Source: Aquamicrobium sp. (GTDB taxonomy: Bacteria; Pseudomonadota; Alphaproteobacteria; Rhizobiales; Rhizobiaceae). Taken from it: DNA of 64,000 nt. The translations under genes and the position numbers were made by a program. Positions within the stretch are counted from its first letter, which is position 1. Each line of letters begins with the position of its first letter. The stretch lies in assembly GCF_023954335.1 (NCBI RefSeq), contig NZ_JAMLIE010000005.1, positions 93,906 to 157,905 of the forward strand, written 5' to 3'. This document shows, in pieces, positions 32,758 through 40,754 of the stretch. The notes under the pieces were generated by a model that saw only the letters and a program-made list of their open reading frames with translations, did no database searches and was not told the origin of the DNA.

Positions 32758-33987
32758 TCATGTGCTGGGAGGGCTGCGCAGGAGCGCGAGCGGCGTTTCG
32801 AGCAGCCCCGCCAGCGTGGCGAGGAAGCGGGCGGCGTCGGCCCCGTCGATCAGGCGGTGGTCGGCGGCGAGCGTCAGCACGATCTCGCGGCACAGCTCCG
32901 GCTGGCCGGCCGCGTCGGGGCGGAAAAGCTGTTGCTCCGCGCCGACGCCGAGGATCATCGCCTGCGGCGGGTTGATGATCGGCGTCAGCGTGTCGGCCCC
33001 GTGCATGCCGACATTCGAGATCGAGATCGCGCCGCCCGAGACGTCGGCGCTGGTCAGCGTTGCGGTCCGCGCGCGTTCGAGCAGCCCGCCCATGGCGAGC
33101 GCCAGATCGTCGAGCGCCAGCCGATCGGCGCGGTCGAGGACCGGGATGCGCAGCCCCTGCGGCGTCTCGGCGACGATGCCGACGCCGACGGTGTCGAGGG
33201 CGAGGATGCCGTCGGGCAGCCAGACGCGGTTGAGGCCGGGATGGGCGGCGAGCGCGAGCCCGGCCGCCTTGACCAGCATGTGCGTGACCGAAAGCTTCGC
33301 CCGGCCTGCCTGCGCATTCAGCTCGGCGCGCAGGGCCGCGAGGGCGCGGATGTCGACATGGCGCGTGAGATAAAAATGCGGGATGTCGCGCTTGGCCGCC
33401 TGAACGCGGCGGGCCGTGGCCGCGCGCACGGAATCGGGCTGGGCGAGGGCGCTCGGCAGTGAGGGCGACGGCGCGGGGGCGGCCTTCGCGCCCTCGACAT
33501 CCGCGGCCTTGATCCGCCCGCCGGGGCCGGAGCCGGCCACTTGCGACAGGTCTATTCCCTCCTGCCGGGCGATGCGCCGCGCCAGCGGCGTCGCGATGAC
33601 GCGCAGCACGTCCTCCTTCATCACCCGCCCCTCGCGGCCGCTGCCTTCGACCACCTCGCGGCTGACGCCGTGCTCGGCCATCAGCTTGCGCGCCGAGGGC
33701 GCGTCCTCGCCGCGCGCGGGGGTGGCCGGGGAGGCAGCGGCGGGAGCGGACGCGCCGCCAGCCAGCCGTGCGATCACTTCGCCGACCGGAACCGTCGCGC
33801 CCTCGGGAAACAGGATCTCGGCCAGCACGCCGTCGGCGGCGGCCTCGACCTCGTTGGTCACCTTCTCGGTCTCGACCTCGAACAGCACGTCGCCCTGGCG
33901 GAAGGGCTCGCCCGGCTTCCGGCGCCAGGCGGCGATCAGCCCCTCGGTCATCGTCAGCCCGAACTTGGGCATCACGATTTCGGACAT
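32758..33987 (-). CDS. Dihydrolipoamide acyltransferase E2 component
   Basis: 409 residues from ATG 33987 (GGGGAGA upstream). A lipoyl domain occupies about 1-78 with the modified lysine at K42 in VETEKVTNEVEA. It is followed by an Ala/Pro linker, a peripheral-subunit-binding domain (SARKLMAEHGVSREVVEGSGREGRV-type, about 100-130), a second such segment (ATPLARRIARQEGIDLSQV then GSGPGGRI), and the catalytic domain ending ADHRLIDGADAARFL with the HxxxDG active-site motif. Two subunit-binding segments in one E2 is less usual. E2 transfers the acyl group from E1 to CoA. It directly follows the enoyl-CoA hydratase gene with a 1-nt gap. Confidence 0.93.
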   Translation of the reverse strand: MSEIVMPKFGLTMTEGLIAAWRRKPGEPFRQGDVLFEVETEKVTNEVEAAADGVLAEILFPEGATVPVGEVIARLAGGASAPAAASPATPARGEDAPSARKLMAEHGVSREVVEGSGREGRVMKEDVLRVIATPLARRIARQEGIDLSQVAGSGPGGRIKAADVEGAKAAPAPSPSLPSALAQPDSVRAATARRVQAAKRDIPHFYLTRHVDIRALAALRAELNAQAGRAKLSVTHMLVKAAGLALAAHPGLNRVWLPDGILALDTVGVGIVAETPQGLRIPVLDRADRLALDDLALAMGGLLERARTATLTSADVSGGAISISNVGMHGADTLTPIINPPQAMILGVGAEQQLFRPDAAGQPELCREIVLTLAADHRLIDGADAARFLATLAGLLETPLALLRSPPST

Positions 33988-33988
33988 C

Positions 33989-34783
33989 TCATTCTCCCCG
34001 GAAGTCGGCGGCGCGCTTTTCCAGAAAGGCGGTGCAACCCTCATGCGCGTCGCGGCTGTCGAGGACGAGGCCGATGACCGCCTGCTCGTGGCGCAGCGCC
34101 GCCGAAAGCGGCATGTCCGCGCCGTCGATCAGCGTGCGCTTGAGCAGCTTGAGGATCAGGGGCGACTTGGTGGCGAGCTTGGCGGCCATGGCGCGCGCCT
34201 CGTCCATCAGGCTCTCGTGCGGCACGACGCGGTTGGCGAGGCCGATCTGCACGGCTTCTTCCGGCCCGATCATCTCGCCGAGATACATGATCTCGCGCGC
34301 CCGGCACGACGGCACCTGGCGCAGGATGCGCTGGGTGCCGCCCGCACCGGGGAACAGGCCGAGATTGATCTCCGGCAGGCCGAGCTTGGCCTTGTCGGAG
34401 AGGAGGCGCAGGTCGAATGTCAGCAGCAGCTCGGTGCCGCCGCCGAGGGCGAAGCCGTTGATCGCGCCGATCGTCGGCTTGTCCAGCGTCTCGACCCGGC
34501 GCAGCGTGCGGTGGATGGCCTCGGCGAACTCGTTGTAGTGGGCGAGCGCCCCGCGCGAGTTCAAGTCGGCGATATCGCCGCCGGCGACGAAGGCGCGGCC
34601 GGCCCCGGTGAAGATCACGGCACGGATCGCCGCGTCCGCCTCGATGCGGTCGAGGACGCCGTTCAATTCGGCGAGGACGCCCATGTCGAGCGCGTTGAGC
34701 TTCTCGGGGCGGTCGAAGGTGACGACGGCGATCGCGCCCTCGGTCTCGAGGCGGACGAAGCCGGTTTCCTGGTCGGTGCTCAT
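33989..34783 (-). CDS. Enoyl-CoA hydratase/isomerase family protein
   Basis: 264 residues from ATG 34783. Crotonase features: IAVVTFDRPEKLNALDMGVL, AVIFTGAGRAFVAGGDIADL (oxyanion hole), KPTIGAINGFALGGGTELLL (second oxyanion-hole strand) and LGLPEINLGLFPGAGGTQRI with the catalytic glutamate E in PEINLGL and the general acid-base region. The C-terminus ending FLEKRAADFRG is typical. It is placed between the E1 beta and E2 genes, an unusual insertion inside a dehydrogenase-complex operon, suggesting that hydration of an enoyl-CoA and oxidative cleavage belong to one pathway. Confidence 0.92.
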   Translation of the reverse strand: MSTDQETGFVRLETEGAIAVVTFDRPEKLNALDMGVLAELNGVLDRIEADAAIRAVIFTGAGRAFVAGGDIADLNSRGALAHYNEFAEAIHRTLRRVETLDKPTIGAINGFALGGGTELLLTFDLRLLSDKAKLGLPEINLGLFPGAGGTQRILRQVPSCRAREIMYLGEMIGPEEAVQIGLANRVVPHESLMDEARAMAAKLATKSPLILKLLKRTLIDGADMPLSAALRHEQAVIGLVLDSRDAHEGCTAFLEKRAADFRGE

Positions 34784-34794
34784 GCGCTTTCCCT

Positions 34795-35769
34795 TTAGGC
34801 CATGAGGCGGCGCAGCGCCGCGAGGATCTTGGGTTCGGAAACACGCCATTCGTTTTCCAGAACCGTGCTGAAGGGGACGGGCGAGAACGGGGCCGCGACC
34901 CGCAGGATCGGCGCGTCGAGCTCGTCGAAGCCGATGTCGGCCATGCGCGCGGCGATCTCGGCGCCGACGCCGAACGCCTCGACCGCCTCGTGGACGATCA
35001 GCAGGCGATGGGTCTTCGACAGGCTGGCGAGCACCGCCGCCTCGTCCCATGGCTGGACGGAGCGCAGGTCGAGGACCTCGACCGAGATGCCTTCGGCTTC
35101 CGCCGCCTCGGCCGCCTTCAGCGCCGGCCACAGCGTCGCGCCATAGGTGACGAGCGTGACGTTCCGCCCCGGCCGGCGGATGGCGGCCTCGCCGATCCGC
35201 GCCGGCTGCGGCGCGTCGGGCAGGTCGCCCTTCAGCGCGTAGAGCGCCTTGTTCTCGACCACGATCACCGGGTCGGGGTCGGCTATCGCCGCGCGCAGCA
35301 GGCCGTAGGCGTCCTCGACCGTGGCGGGAACCACCACCTTCAGCCCCGGCACATGGGCGAACCAGGCTTCGAGGCATTGCGAGTGCTGCGGCCCGGCCGA
35401 CAGGCCGCCGCCATGCGGCGTGCGCAGCACCATCGGCACCGAGCCTTGCGCGCCGAACATGTAGCGCGCCTTGGCCGCCTGGTTGACCAGCATGTCCATC
35501 GACAGGGTGACGAAGTCCATGAACATGATCTCGGCCACCGGGCGCAGGCCCGACAGGGCCGCGCCGACGGCGATGCCGGTAATCGCCGCCTCGGCGATGG
35601 GCGCGTCGAGGACGCGCTCCGGCCCGAATTCCTCGAGCAGGCCCCGCGTCGCCTTGAACGAGCCGCCGGCCGCGGCGACGTCCTCGCCGATCAGGATGAC
35701 GGACGGGTCGGCCGCCATCGCGTCCTGCAACGCCCGGGTGACGGCCTTGATGTAGCGGCTCTCAGCCAT
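34795..35769 (-). CDS. 2-oxoacid/acetoin dehydrogenase-type E1 component, beta subunit
   Basis: 324 residues from ATG 35769, overlapping the E1 alpha end by 8 nt. Transketolase-like features: SRYIKAVTRALQDAMAADPS, VILIGEDVAAAGGSFKATRGL, RVLDAPIAEAAITGIAVGAALSGLRPVAEIMFMDF-type segment, PMVLRTPHGGGLSAGPQHSQ with conserved His, and the C-terminal VTLVTYGATLWPALKAAE domain. The sequence fits the branched-chain/acetoin dehydrogenase subgroup (AcoB-like). It forms the heterotetramer with E1 alpha that decarboxylates or cleaves its substrate using thiamine diphosphate. Substrate unknown. Confidence 0.92.
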   Translation of the reverse strand: MAESRYIKAVTRALQDAMAADPSVILIGEDVAAAGGSFKATRGLLEEFGPERVLDAPIAEAAITGIAVGAALSGLRPVAEIMFMDFVTLSMDMLVNQAAKARYMFGAQGSVPMVLRTPHGGGLSAGPQHSQCLEAWFAHVPGLKVVVPATVEDAYGLLRAAIADPDPVIVVENKALYALKGDLPDAPQPARIGEAAIRRPGRNVTLVTYGATLWPALKAAEAAEAEGISVEVLDLRSVQPWDEAAVLASLSKTHRLLIVHEAVEAFGVGAEIAARMADIGFDELDAPILRVAAPFSPVPFSTVLENEWRVSEPKILAALRRLMA

Positions 35770-36769
35770 GGCGCGCCTCCGCGGGCGTGTAGACGTCGTC
35801 GAGAAGGCCGGCGACATCGGGAAGCGGCGCGGCGAGCGCGGCTTCCAGCGCGGCTTCGTTGGCGGCCTTCACCTCGGCCTCGGTGGCGGCGATCCAGTCC
35901 GGCGAGACGCCGAACCCGGCGAGCAGGCGCCGGCCGATGGCCAGCGGGTCGCGCGCCGACATCTCCTCGGCCTCGCCCTCGGGGCGGTAGTCCTGCTTGT
36001 CGCCCTCGTAATGGCCGCGCACGCGGGTGGTGCGGCATTCGAGGACGAAGGGGGCGCAGTCGCGGCGCATGCGGGCGATGGCGTCGCGCGCCGCGTCGTG
36101 CATGGCCAGCATGTCGTTGCCGTCGGCCTCGGCATAGGCGATGTTGAAGGCGCCGGCGAGGTCCTTCAGCCTGACGGCGAGCTGGCGCTCGGTCGGGCTG
36201 AACTCGGACCAGCCATTGTTCTCGCAGCAGAACAGCACGGGCAGGGACCACAGGCTGGCGATGTTCAGGCACTCGTGCACCAGCCCCTCGGCGAGCGCGC
36301 CGTCGCCGAAATAGACCACGGCGATCTCGCTTTTGCCGCGCGCCTTCAGCGCCAGCGCGCTGCCGGTGGTGATCGGCAGGCCGGCGCCGACGATGCCGTT
36401 GGCGCCCAGCATGCCGAGCCCGAGGTCGGCGACGTGCATCGAACCGCCGCGCCCGCCGCAGATGCCGGTGGCGCGGCCGAGGATCTCGGCGAAGAAGCCG
36501 GTGAGGTCGACGCCCTTGGCCAGCGTGTGGCCGTGGCCGCGATGGTTGGACGAGACCGTGTCGCCGGGGGTGAGGAACTCGGAGACGGCCGAGGCGACCG
36601 CCTCCTGCCCGATCGACAGGTGGAGGAAGCCCGGCACCCTGCCGTCGAGGAAGAGCTGCTGCAACGCCTTCTCGGCCTCGCGGATGATCGCGGCGCGCCG
36701 GTAGATGGTCTTCAGCGCCGCGACTGGCGTGTTCTCGGGCGGGGCGTCTGCTTTTGTCTTGCGGCTCAT
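35762..36769 (-). CDS. 2-oxoacid/acetoin dehydrogenase-type E1 component, alpha subunit
   Basis: 335 residues. The thiamine diphosphate motif is GDGALAEG followed at the usual distance by CCENNGWSEFSPTE. Other conserved parts are FLHLSIGQEAVASAVSEFL, SSNHRGHGHTLAKGVDL, FAEILGRATGICGGRGGSMH and VRGHYEGDKQDYRPEGE with conserved phosphorylation-loop-like residues. The pattern is closest to AcoA/BkdA1-like E1 alpha subunits. It is the second gene of the operon, 45 nt after the SDR. The thi genes about 4 kb away make its cofactor but are separately controlled by a riboswitch. Confidence 0.92.
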   Translation of the reverse strand: MSRKTKADAPPENTPVAALKTIYRRAAIIREAEKALQQLFLDGRVPGFLHLSIGQEAVASAVSEFLTPGDTVSSNHRGHGHTLAKGVDLTGFFAEILGRATGICGGRGGSMHVADLGLGMLGANGIVGAGLPITTGSALALKARGKSEIAVVYFGDGALAEGLVHECLNIASLWSLPVLFCCENNGWSEFSPTERQLAVRLKDLAGAFNIAYAEADGNDMLAMHDAARDAIARMRRDCAPFVLECRTTRVRGHYEGDKQDYRPEGEAEEMSARDPLAIGRRLLAGFGVSPDWIAATEAEVKAANEAALEAALAAPLPDVAGLLDDVYTPAEARHG

Positions 36770-36814
36770 CGCGCGGCTCTCTTCGTCCCTGTCGCGTTCA
36801 TCGGTAAGGCGGCT

Positions 36815-37672
36815 TCAGTGCCGGCGCACGCCGCCGTAGGGCGCCCACGACCCGGCCTGATAGAAGCCCGCATCCACGGCCATCGACACGCCCGTCACCG
36901 CCGAGGCGTCGTCGGACAGGAGGAAGGCGGCGACGGTGCCGATCTCCGACGGCTCGACCATGCGGCCGAGCGTCGAGTTGGCCTGAAGCAGCGCGACGTC
37001 GCGGTGGCCGAGGTCGATCTGCGCCTGAAGCGCCGGGGTGCGGGTGTAGCCGGGCTCGATGGCGTTGACGCGGATGCCGGCGCGGCCCCATTCGCCGGCG
37101 AGGTCGCCGACGAGGTTGGTAACGGCCGCCTTGCCGGGGCCGTAGGCATGGAGCGGCGTCGAGCGCCGCGCGGTGACGGAGCTCAGCGCCACAAGGCTGC
37201 CGGCGCGGCGCGGCAGCATGTGGCGCGCCAGCTCGCGCAGCGACAGGAAGGTGCCGCGGAAATTGACCGCGTAGATGCGGTCGAACACCTCCATCTCGAG
37301 CTCAGCCGGCGGCTTCGGCGTCTGCACGATCCCGGCCGAGGTGATGCCGCCGGCGATCGGCCCCATCTCGCGCTCGACCGCCGCGACGGCCTCGATCACG
37401 CTGTCTTCCTGCGTCACGTCGAGGTGGAACGCCTTGCCGCCGATGCGCTCGGCCACGGTGCGGGCCTGCTCCATGTTGACGTCGAGCACGGCGACCTTCG
37501 CGCCGCGCGCCGCCGCGACCTCGGCGCAGGCCGCGCCGATGCCGCTCGCGCCGCCGGTGACGACGACGACCCGGCCGGCGAGCTGACCCTGACCGGTAGG
37601 CTGGCCACGATCCCCGGGCCGATCCCCGCCCGCAGGCTGGCCGCCATCCGCAGACTGACCGTGTCGCGACAT
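36815..37672 (-). CDS. Short-chain dehydrogenase/reductase (operon-leading)
   Basis: 285 residues from ATG 37672 with GGGAGG five nt away. A Gly/Gln-rich lead of about 33 residues, with a repeated GGDRPGDRGQPTGQGQ character, precedes the Rossmann core. The core has VVTGGASGIGAA (NAD(P) binding), ITSAGIV, VALSSVTARRS with catalytic Ser, and YGPGKAAV with Tyr and Lys. The C-terminus ends GSWAPYGG. It is a paralogue of the SDR at 39255-40001, which shares the GYGPAKAAV-type active site and the WQPYGG end. It heads the minus-strand operon and is divergent from the MmgE/PrpD gene. It probably oxidises a secondary alcohol intermediate. Confidence 0.9.
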   Translation of the reverse strand: MSRHGQSADGGQPAGGDRPGDRGQPTGQGQLAGRVVVVTGGASGIGAACAEVAAARGAKVAVLDVNMEQARTVAERIGGKAFHLDVTQEDSVIEAVAAVEREMGPIAGGITSAGIVQTPKPPAELEMEVFDRIYAVNFRGTFLSLRELARHMLPRRAGSLVALSSVTARRSTPLHAYGPGKAAVTNLVGDLAGEWGRAGIRVNAIEPGYTRTPALQAQIDLGHRDVALLQANSTLGRMVEPSEIGTVAAFLLSDDASAVTGVSMAVDAGFYQAGSWAPYGGVRRH

Positions 37673-37699
37673 TCTCACCTCCCTCGTCTTTTCGGCAAG

Positions 37700-37733
37700 A
37701 ATGACATAAATGAATTATGAGTCAATTGTCATT
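37700..37733. promoter_or_regulatory. Candidate TetR operator between divergent operons
   Basis: Arms AATGACA (37700-37706) and TGTCATT (37727-37733) separated by 20 AT-rich bases that hold inner partial symmetry (TGAC near 37702 and GTCA at 37721). It is 28 nt upstream of the SDR start and 126 nt upstream of the MmgE/PrpD start. A TetR gene terminates the leftward operon, making it the likely ligand. Confidence 0.45.
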
Positions 37734-37859
37734 TTGTTGACGTCCGCCCTCGCAGGCTCTAGCCTGCATACGGGTGCCGGGTGCAGAAAGGCCATGGAGA
37801 GGCCGCGAACGGGACCGTGCGGAAAGGCCCCGGCGGTCGGGCCGACAGGGAGGACGACA

Positions 37860-39227
37860 ATGACCATTCAGGAAGAGCTGGCGCGGTTCACGTCGCGGCT
37901 GGAGCCGGCGACCATTCCGGACGCGATCCGGCAGAAGGCCCATGCCTGCCTGCTCAACGGCTACGGCATCGCCATGGCCGGGCTGGCGACCCCTTACGAG
38001 CCGGTGGCGCGCGCGGCCGCGCTTTCGATGTATGGCGGCACGGGGTATAGCGGCAGGGGCGAGGCGACGCTGCTCGGCAGCGGCGAGAAGACGAGCGTGA
38101 CCGGCGCGGCGCTGGCCAACGGCGCGCTGTTCCACGGCCGCGGGCAGGAGGACACCTGCGGCGCGGCGCATCTCGGCGCGGTGATGATCCCGCTCTTGAT
38201 GGCGCTGATCGAGAGCGGCCGCGGCCGGCTCGACGACCTGATCCCGGCGATGATCGCCGGCTACGAGGTCGGCGGGCTGTTCGAGGAGCTGCTGGCCGGC
38301 GACACCACGCCGAAGGGCTTTCGCGCCACGACGATCTACGGCGTCGGCGCGGCGGCGGCGGCCGTCGCCCGGCTCTACCGCCTCGATGCGACACGCACCT
38401 CGGCCGCGCTCGGCAACGCCGTCTCCTTCTCCGGCGGCCTGCTCCAGTGCTTCGCCGAAGGCACCGACGAGTGGCGCTATCAGGTCGGGGTCACGGCGCA
38501 GGCCGGCTGGAGCGCCGCCGAGCTGGCGCGCGCCGGCTCGGTCTCCCTGCGCGAAGGCTATGAGGGGGCCAAGGGTCTCGCCCGCGCCTTCGCCGGGCGC
38601 GGGCTGGACGCGGCGGCGGTCAAGGCGCGGATCGGCCGCGACTGGCAGACGCAGCGCGTGGCGTTCAAGCCATTCCCGGTCTGTGCCTTCAACCAGACGC
38701 CGGTGACGGCGGCGCTCGCCTTGCGCGAAAAACTCGGCGGCCGCCGCGTCGAGGCCGCGGTTGTGCGGATGAACCCCTACGAATGCGGCTATGCCGGCAT
38801 GGACAGCAAGGGGCCGTTCTCGACCATCGGCGGCACGCTGATGAGCATCCCGTTCTGCATCGCCCAGACGCTGCTGCGCGGCGCGCCGTCGATGGCGATG
38901 ATGACCGAGTATCATGACCCCGAGATCAACGCGCTGGTCGAGCGGGTCGATCTCGTCGCCGACGAGGGCGTGCCGACCCTGTGCTGCCGGATCGAGCTGC
39001 GCCTCGAAGGCGGCGAGGCCCTGGCGGAAGCCTGCGACATGACGCCGGCCGATTACGTCTGGAGTTTCGACGATCTGAGGGCCAGACTGGAAAGGACGGC
39101 GGCGCAGGAAGATCTGCCGGCCGACTGCATCGCCGGTCTCGTCGCCTTCTGCGCCGACCCGGCGGGCGTCGGGATCGCGGCGCTCAACGCCGCCTTCGAC
39201 AGGGCGCGGCCGTTGATAAGGCGCTAG
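37860..39227 (+). CDS. MmgE/PrpD family protein (second copy)
   Basis: 455 residues from ATG 37860, preceded by AGGGAGG; a longer in-frame lead from 37710 runs through the operator region and was rejected. Family segments: ANGALFHGRGQEDTCGAAHLG (active-site region, where PrpD homologues have Asp and His), IAGYEVGGLFEELL, GFRATTIYGVGAAAAAVARL, LQCFAEGTDEWRYQVGVTAQ and FKPFPVCAFNQTPVTAALAL. It differs strongly from the MmgE/PrpD copy in the itaconate cluster: the LDFDD motif of that copy is replaced here by FHGRGQEDT. That suggests a different substrate. It is followed after 27 nt by an SDR. Confidence 0.85.
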   Translation: MTIQEELARFTSRLEPATIPDAIRQKAHACLLNGYGIAMAGLATPYEPVARAAALSMYGGTGYSGRGEATLLGSGEKTSVTGAALANGALFHGRGQEDTCGAAHLGAVMIPLLMALIESGRGRLDDLIPAMIAGYEVGGLFEELLAGDTTPKGFRATTIYGVGAAAAAVARLYRLDATRTSAALGNAVSFSGGLLQCFAEGTDEWRYQVGVTAQAGWSAAELARAGSVSLREGYEGAKGLARAFAGRGLDAAAVKARIGRDWQTQRVAFKPFPVCAFNQTPVTAALALREKLGGRRVEAAVVRMNPYECGYAGMDSKGPFSTIGGTLMSIPFCIAQTLLRGAPSMAMMTEYHDPEINALVERVDLVADEGVPTLCCRIELRLEGGEALAEACDMTPADYVWSFDDLRARLERTAAQEDLPADCIAGLVAFCADPAGVGIAALNAAFDRARPLIRR

Positions 39228-39254
39228 AAACACCGGCCGGGGGAGGGGAACAGG

Positions 39255-40001
39255 ATGGGCGACCTCGTCATTGTCACCGGCGGCGCGAGCGGCATCGGCG
39301 CGGCCGTCGCCGCGCTGCTGCGCGCGCGGGGCTGTCGGGTCGTCGTCTTCGACCTCGCGCCGGACCAGCCGGGCTTCGCCGGCTGGCTGCGCGTCGACGT
39401 CTCGGACGAGGCGGCGGTGGAAGCCGCGCTCGCCAAGGTCGAGGACGGGCTCGGGCCGGTCTTCGGCCTCGTCAACGCCGCAGGCGTCCTCGGCAAGATA
39501 CACGCGCCGCAGCGATTGCAGATGAGCGACTGGGACCGCGAGATCGCGGTCGACCTGCGCGGCACCTACCTGACATGCCGCGCGGCCGGCGCGCGCATGG
39601 CCGCGCGCGGCGCCGGCGTCATCGTCAACATCGCCTCGATCGCCGGCATGACCTCCGGCCCCCTGCACGGCTACGGGCCGGCCAAGGCCGCGGTCATCAG
39701 CCTGACGACGACGCTGGCCGGCGAGTGGGGCCCGCGCGGGGTGCGCGTCAACGCGGTCTCGCCCGGCTTCACCCGCACCGAGGCGCTGGAGAAGGGCATC
39801 GAGGCGGGCGTGCTCGACCCCGGAACGCTGTCGCGGCCGAGCGCGCTGCGCCGCCTCGTCGAGCCGGGCGAGATCGCCGCCGCCGTCGCCTTCCTGCTCG
39901 GGCCCGAGGCGAGCGGCATCACCGGCGTCAACCTTCCCGTCGACGCCGGCTATCTCGTCGGCGTCACCTGGCAGCCCTATGGCGGCCTGCGCGGCGGGTG
40001 A
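39255..40001 (+). CDS. Short-chain dehydrogenase/reductase (second copy)
   Basis: 248 residues: VIVTGGASGIGAAVAALLRA (NAD(P) binding), LVNAAGVLGK, VNIASIAGMTSG with catalytic Ser, GYGPAKAAVISL with Tyr and Lys, and the C-terminal LPVDAGYLVGVTWQPYGG. A near-identical pattern is seen in the SDR at 36815-37672, so the two are paralogues flanking the same divergent promoter. With the MmgE/PrpD gene it forms a two-gene rightward operon. The pair of related SDRs could act on two stereoisomers of one hydroxy acid, which is inference. Confidence 0.9.
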   Translation: MGDLVIVTGGASGIGAAVAALLRARGCRVVVFDLAPDQPGFAGWLRVDVSDEAAVEAALAKVEDGLGPVFGLVNAAGVLGKIHAPQRLQMSDWDREIAVDLRGTYLTCRAAGARMAARGAGVIVNIASIAGMTSGPLHGYGPAKAAVISLTTTLAGEWGPRGVRVNAVSPGFTRTEALEKGIEAGVLDPGTLSRPSALRRLVEPGEIAAAVAFLLGPEASGITGVNLPVDAGYLVGVTWQPYGGLRGG

Positions 40002-40135
40002 GGGGCCGTCGCCTTGCACAAGCCTTGATGTTCTGCCCCGGCGGGCCTTTACCGGAGGCTCCGGCGCGATACCTTTGTCCGGTGCGCGGGCGGCCTGCGC
40101 GCGGGAGCCGGTGAAGGAGGCGTTCGCGTCGAACC

Positions 40136-40558
40136 ATGAAGGCGGATGAACCATCGGAGCGGCCGGCGCGCCGCCATCCGCTCGGCGCGGCGCGGCGGGC
40201 GGGGCTCGTCGCCCTCGGCTGCCTGATGCTGGCGCTTGCCGTCGTCGGGGCGTTCCTGCCGGTGATGCCGACGACGATCTTCCTCATCCTCGCCGCGTGG
40301 TTCTTCGGGCGCTCGTCGCCGCGGCTGGAGGCGTGGATGCTCGGCCACCCCCGCTTCGGCCCGGTGCTGCGCGACTGGCGCGAGCACGGCGCGATGCCGC
40401 GCCGGGCGAAGTGGCTCGCCTGCGGCGGCATCGCCCTCGGCTACGGCCTGTTCCTCGTCGGCGCGCGCCCGAACCTCTGGCTCGCGCTCGCCGTCGCCGC
40501 GCCGATGATCGCCTGCGCGGTGTGGCTCGCCATGCGGCCGGAACCGAAGGATATCTGA
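40136..40558 (+). CDS. YbaN-like DUF454 family inner membrane protein
   Basis: 140 residues with two or three membrane segments. The DUF454 pattern is GCLMLALAVVGAFLPVMPTT, IFLILAAWFFGRSSPRLEAW, GHPRFGPVLRDWREHGAMPR, RAKWLACGGIALGYGLFL. The family has no settled biochemical function; E. coli YbaN is an example. It lies alone between the SDR gene and the TPP riboswitch and probably has its own promoter in the 134-nt gap upstream. Confidence 0.88.
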   Translation: MKADEPSERPARRHPLGAARRAGLVALGCLMLALAVVGAFLPVMPTTIFLILAAWFFGRSSPRLEAWMLGHPRFGPVLRDWREHGAMPRRAKWLACGGIALGYGLFLVGARPNLWLALAVAAPMIACAVWLAMRPEPKDI

Positions 40559-40613
40559 ACCAGTTTTCGCGTGACAAGCGCGGCCGGCTCTGCGAAGGTC
40601 GCGGCGTTGAGAG

Positions 40614-40692
40614 ACAGGGGCGCTCGCCGCAAGGTGGGCTGAGAAGCACCCTTCGAACCTGAACCGGATAATACCGGCGGAGGGAGTCGCTC
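40614..40692 (+). promoter_or_regulatory. TPP riboswitch (THI element)
   Basis: The conserved THI-box elements are present in order: GGGGCGCTC at the P1/P2 start (40617), the core CTGAGA (40639-40644), ACCCTT (40648-40653), ACCTGA, then GGATAATACC (about 40666-40675) and the closing AGGGA (40681-40685). It lies 60-70 nt upstream of thiM and should shut the thiM-thiE-thiD operon down when thiamine diphosphate is abundant. A translational mechanism is likely, since no terminator T-tract follows. Confidence 0.95.
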
Positions 40693-40754
40693 GGGGCCTT
40701 CGCGCTTATCCCGCCTTTCGCCCCTCGCGTCCTGCTCCGCCCGAAAGGAGCAAG

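Noticed and set aside
40559..40620. Possible additional small gene before the TPP riboswitch
   Set aside because: The stretch has no supported start with a ribosome site and overlaps the riboswitch aptamer.
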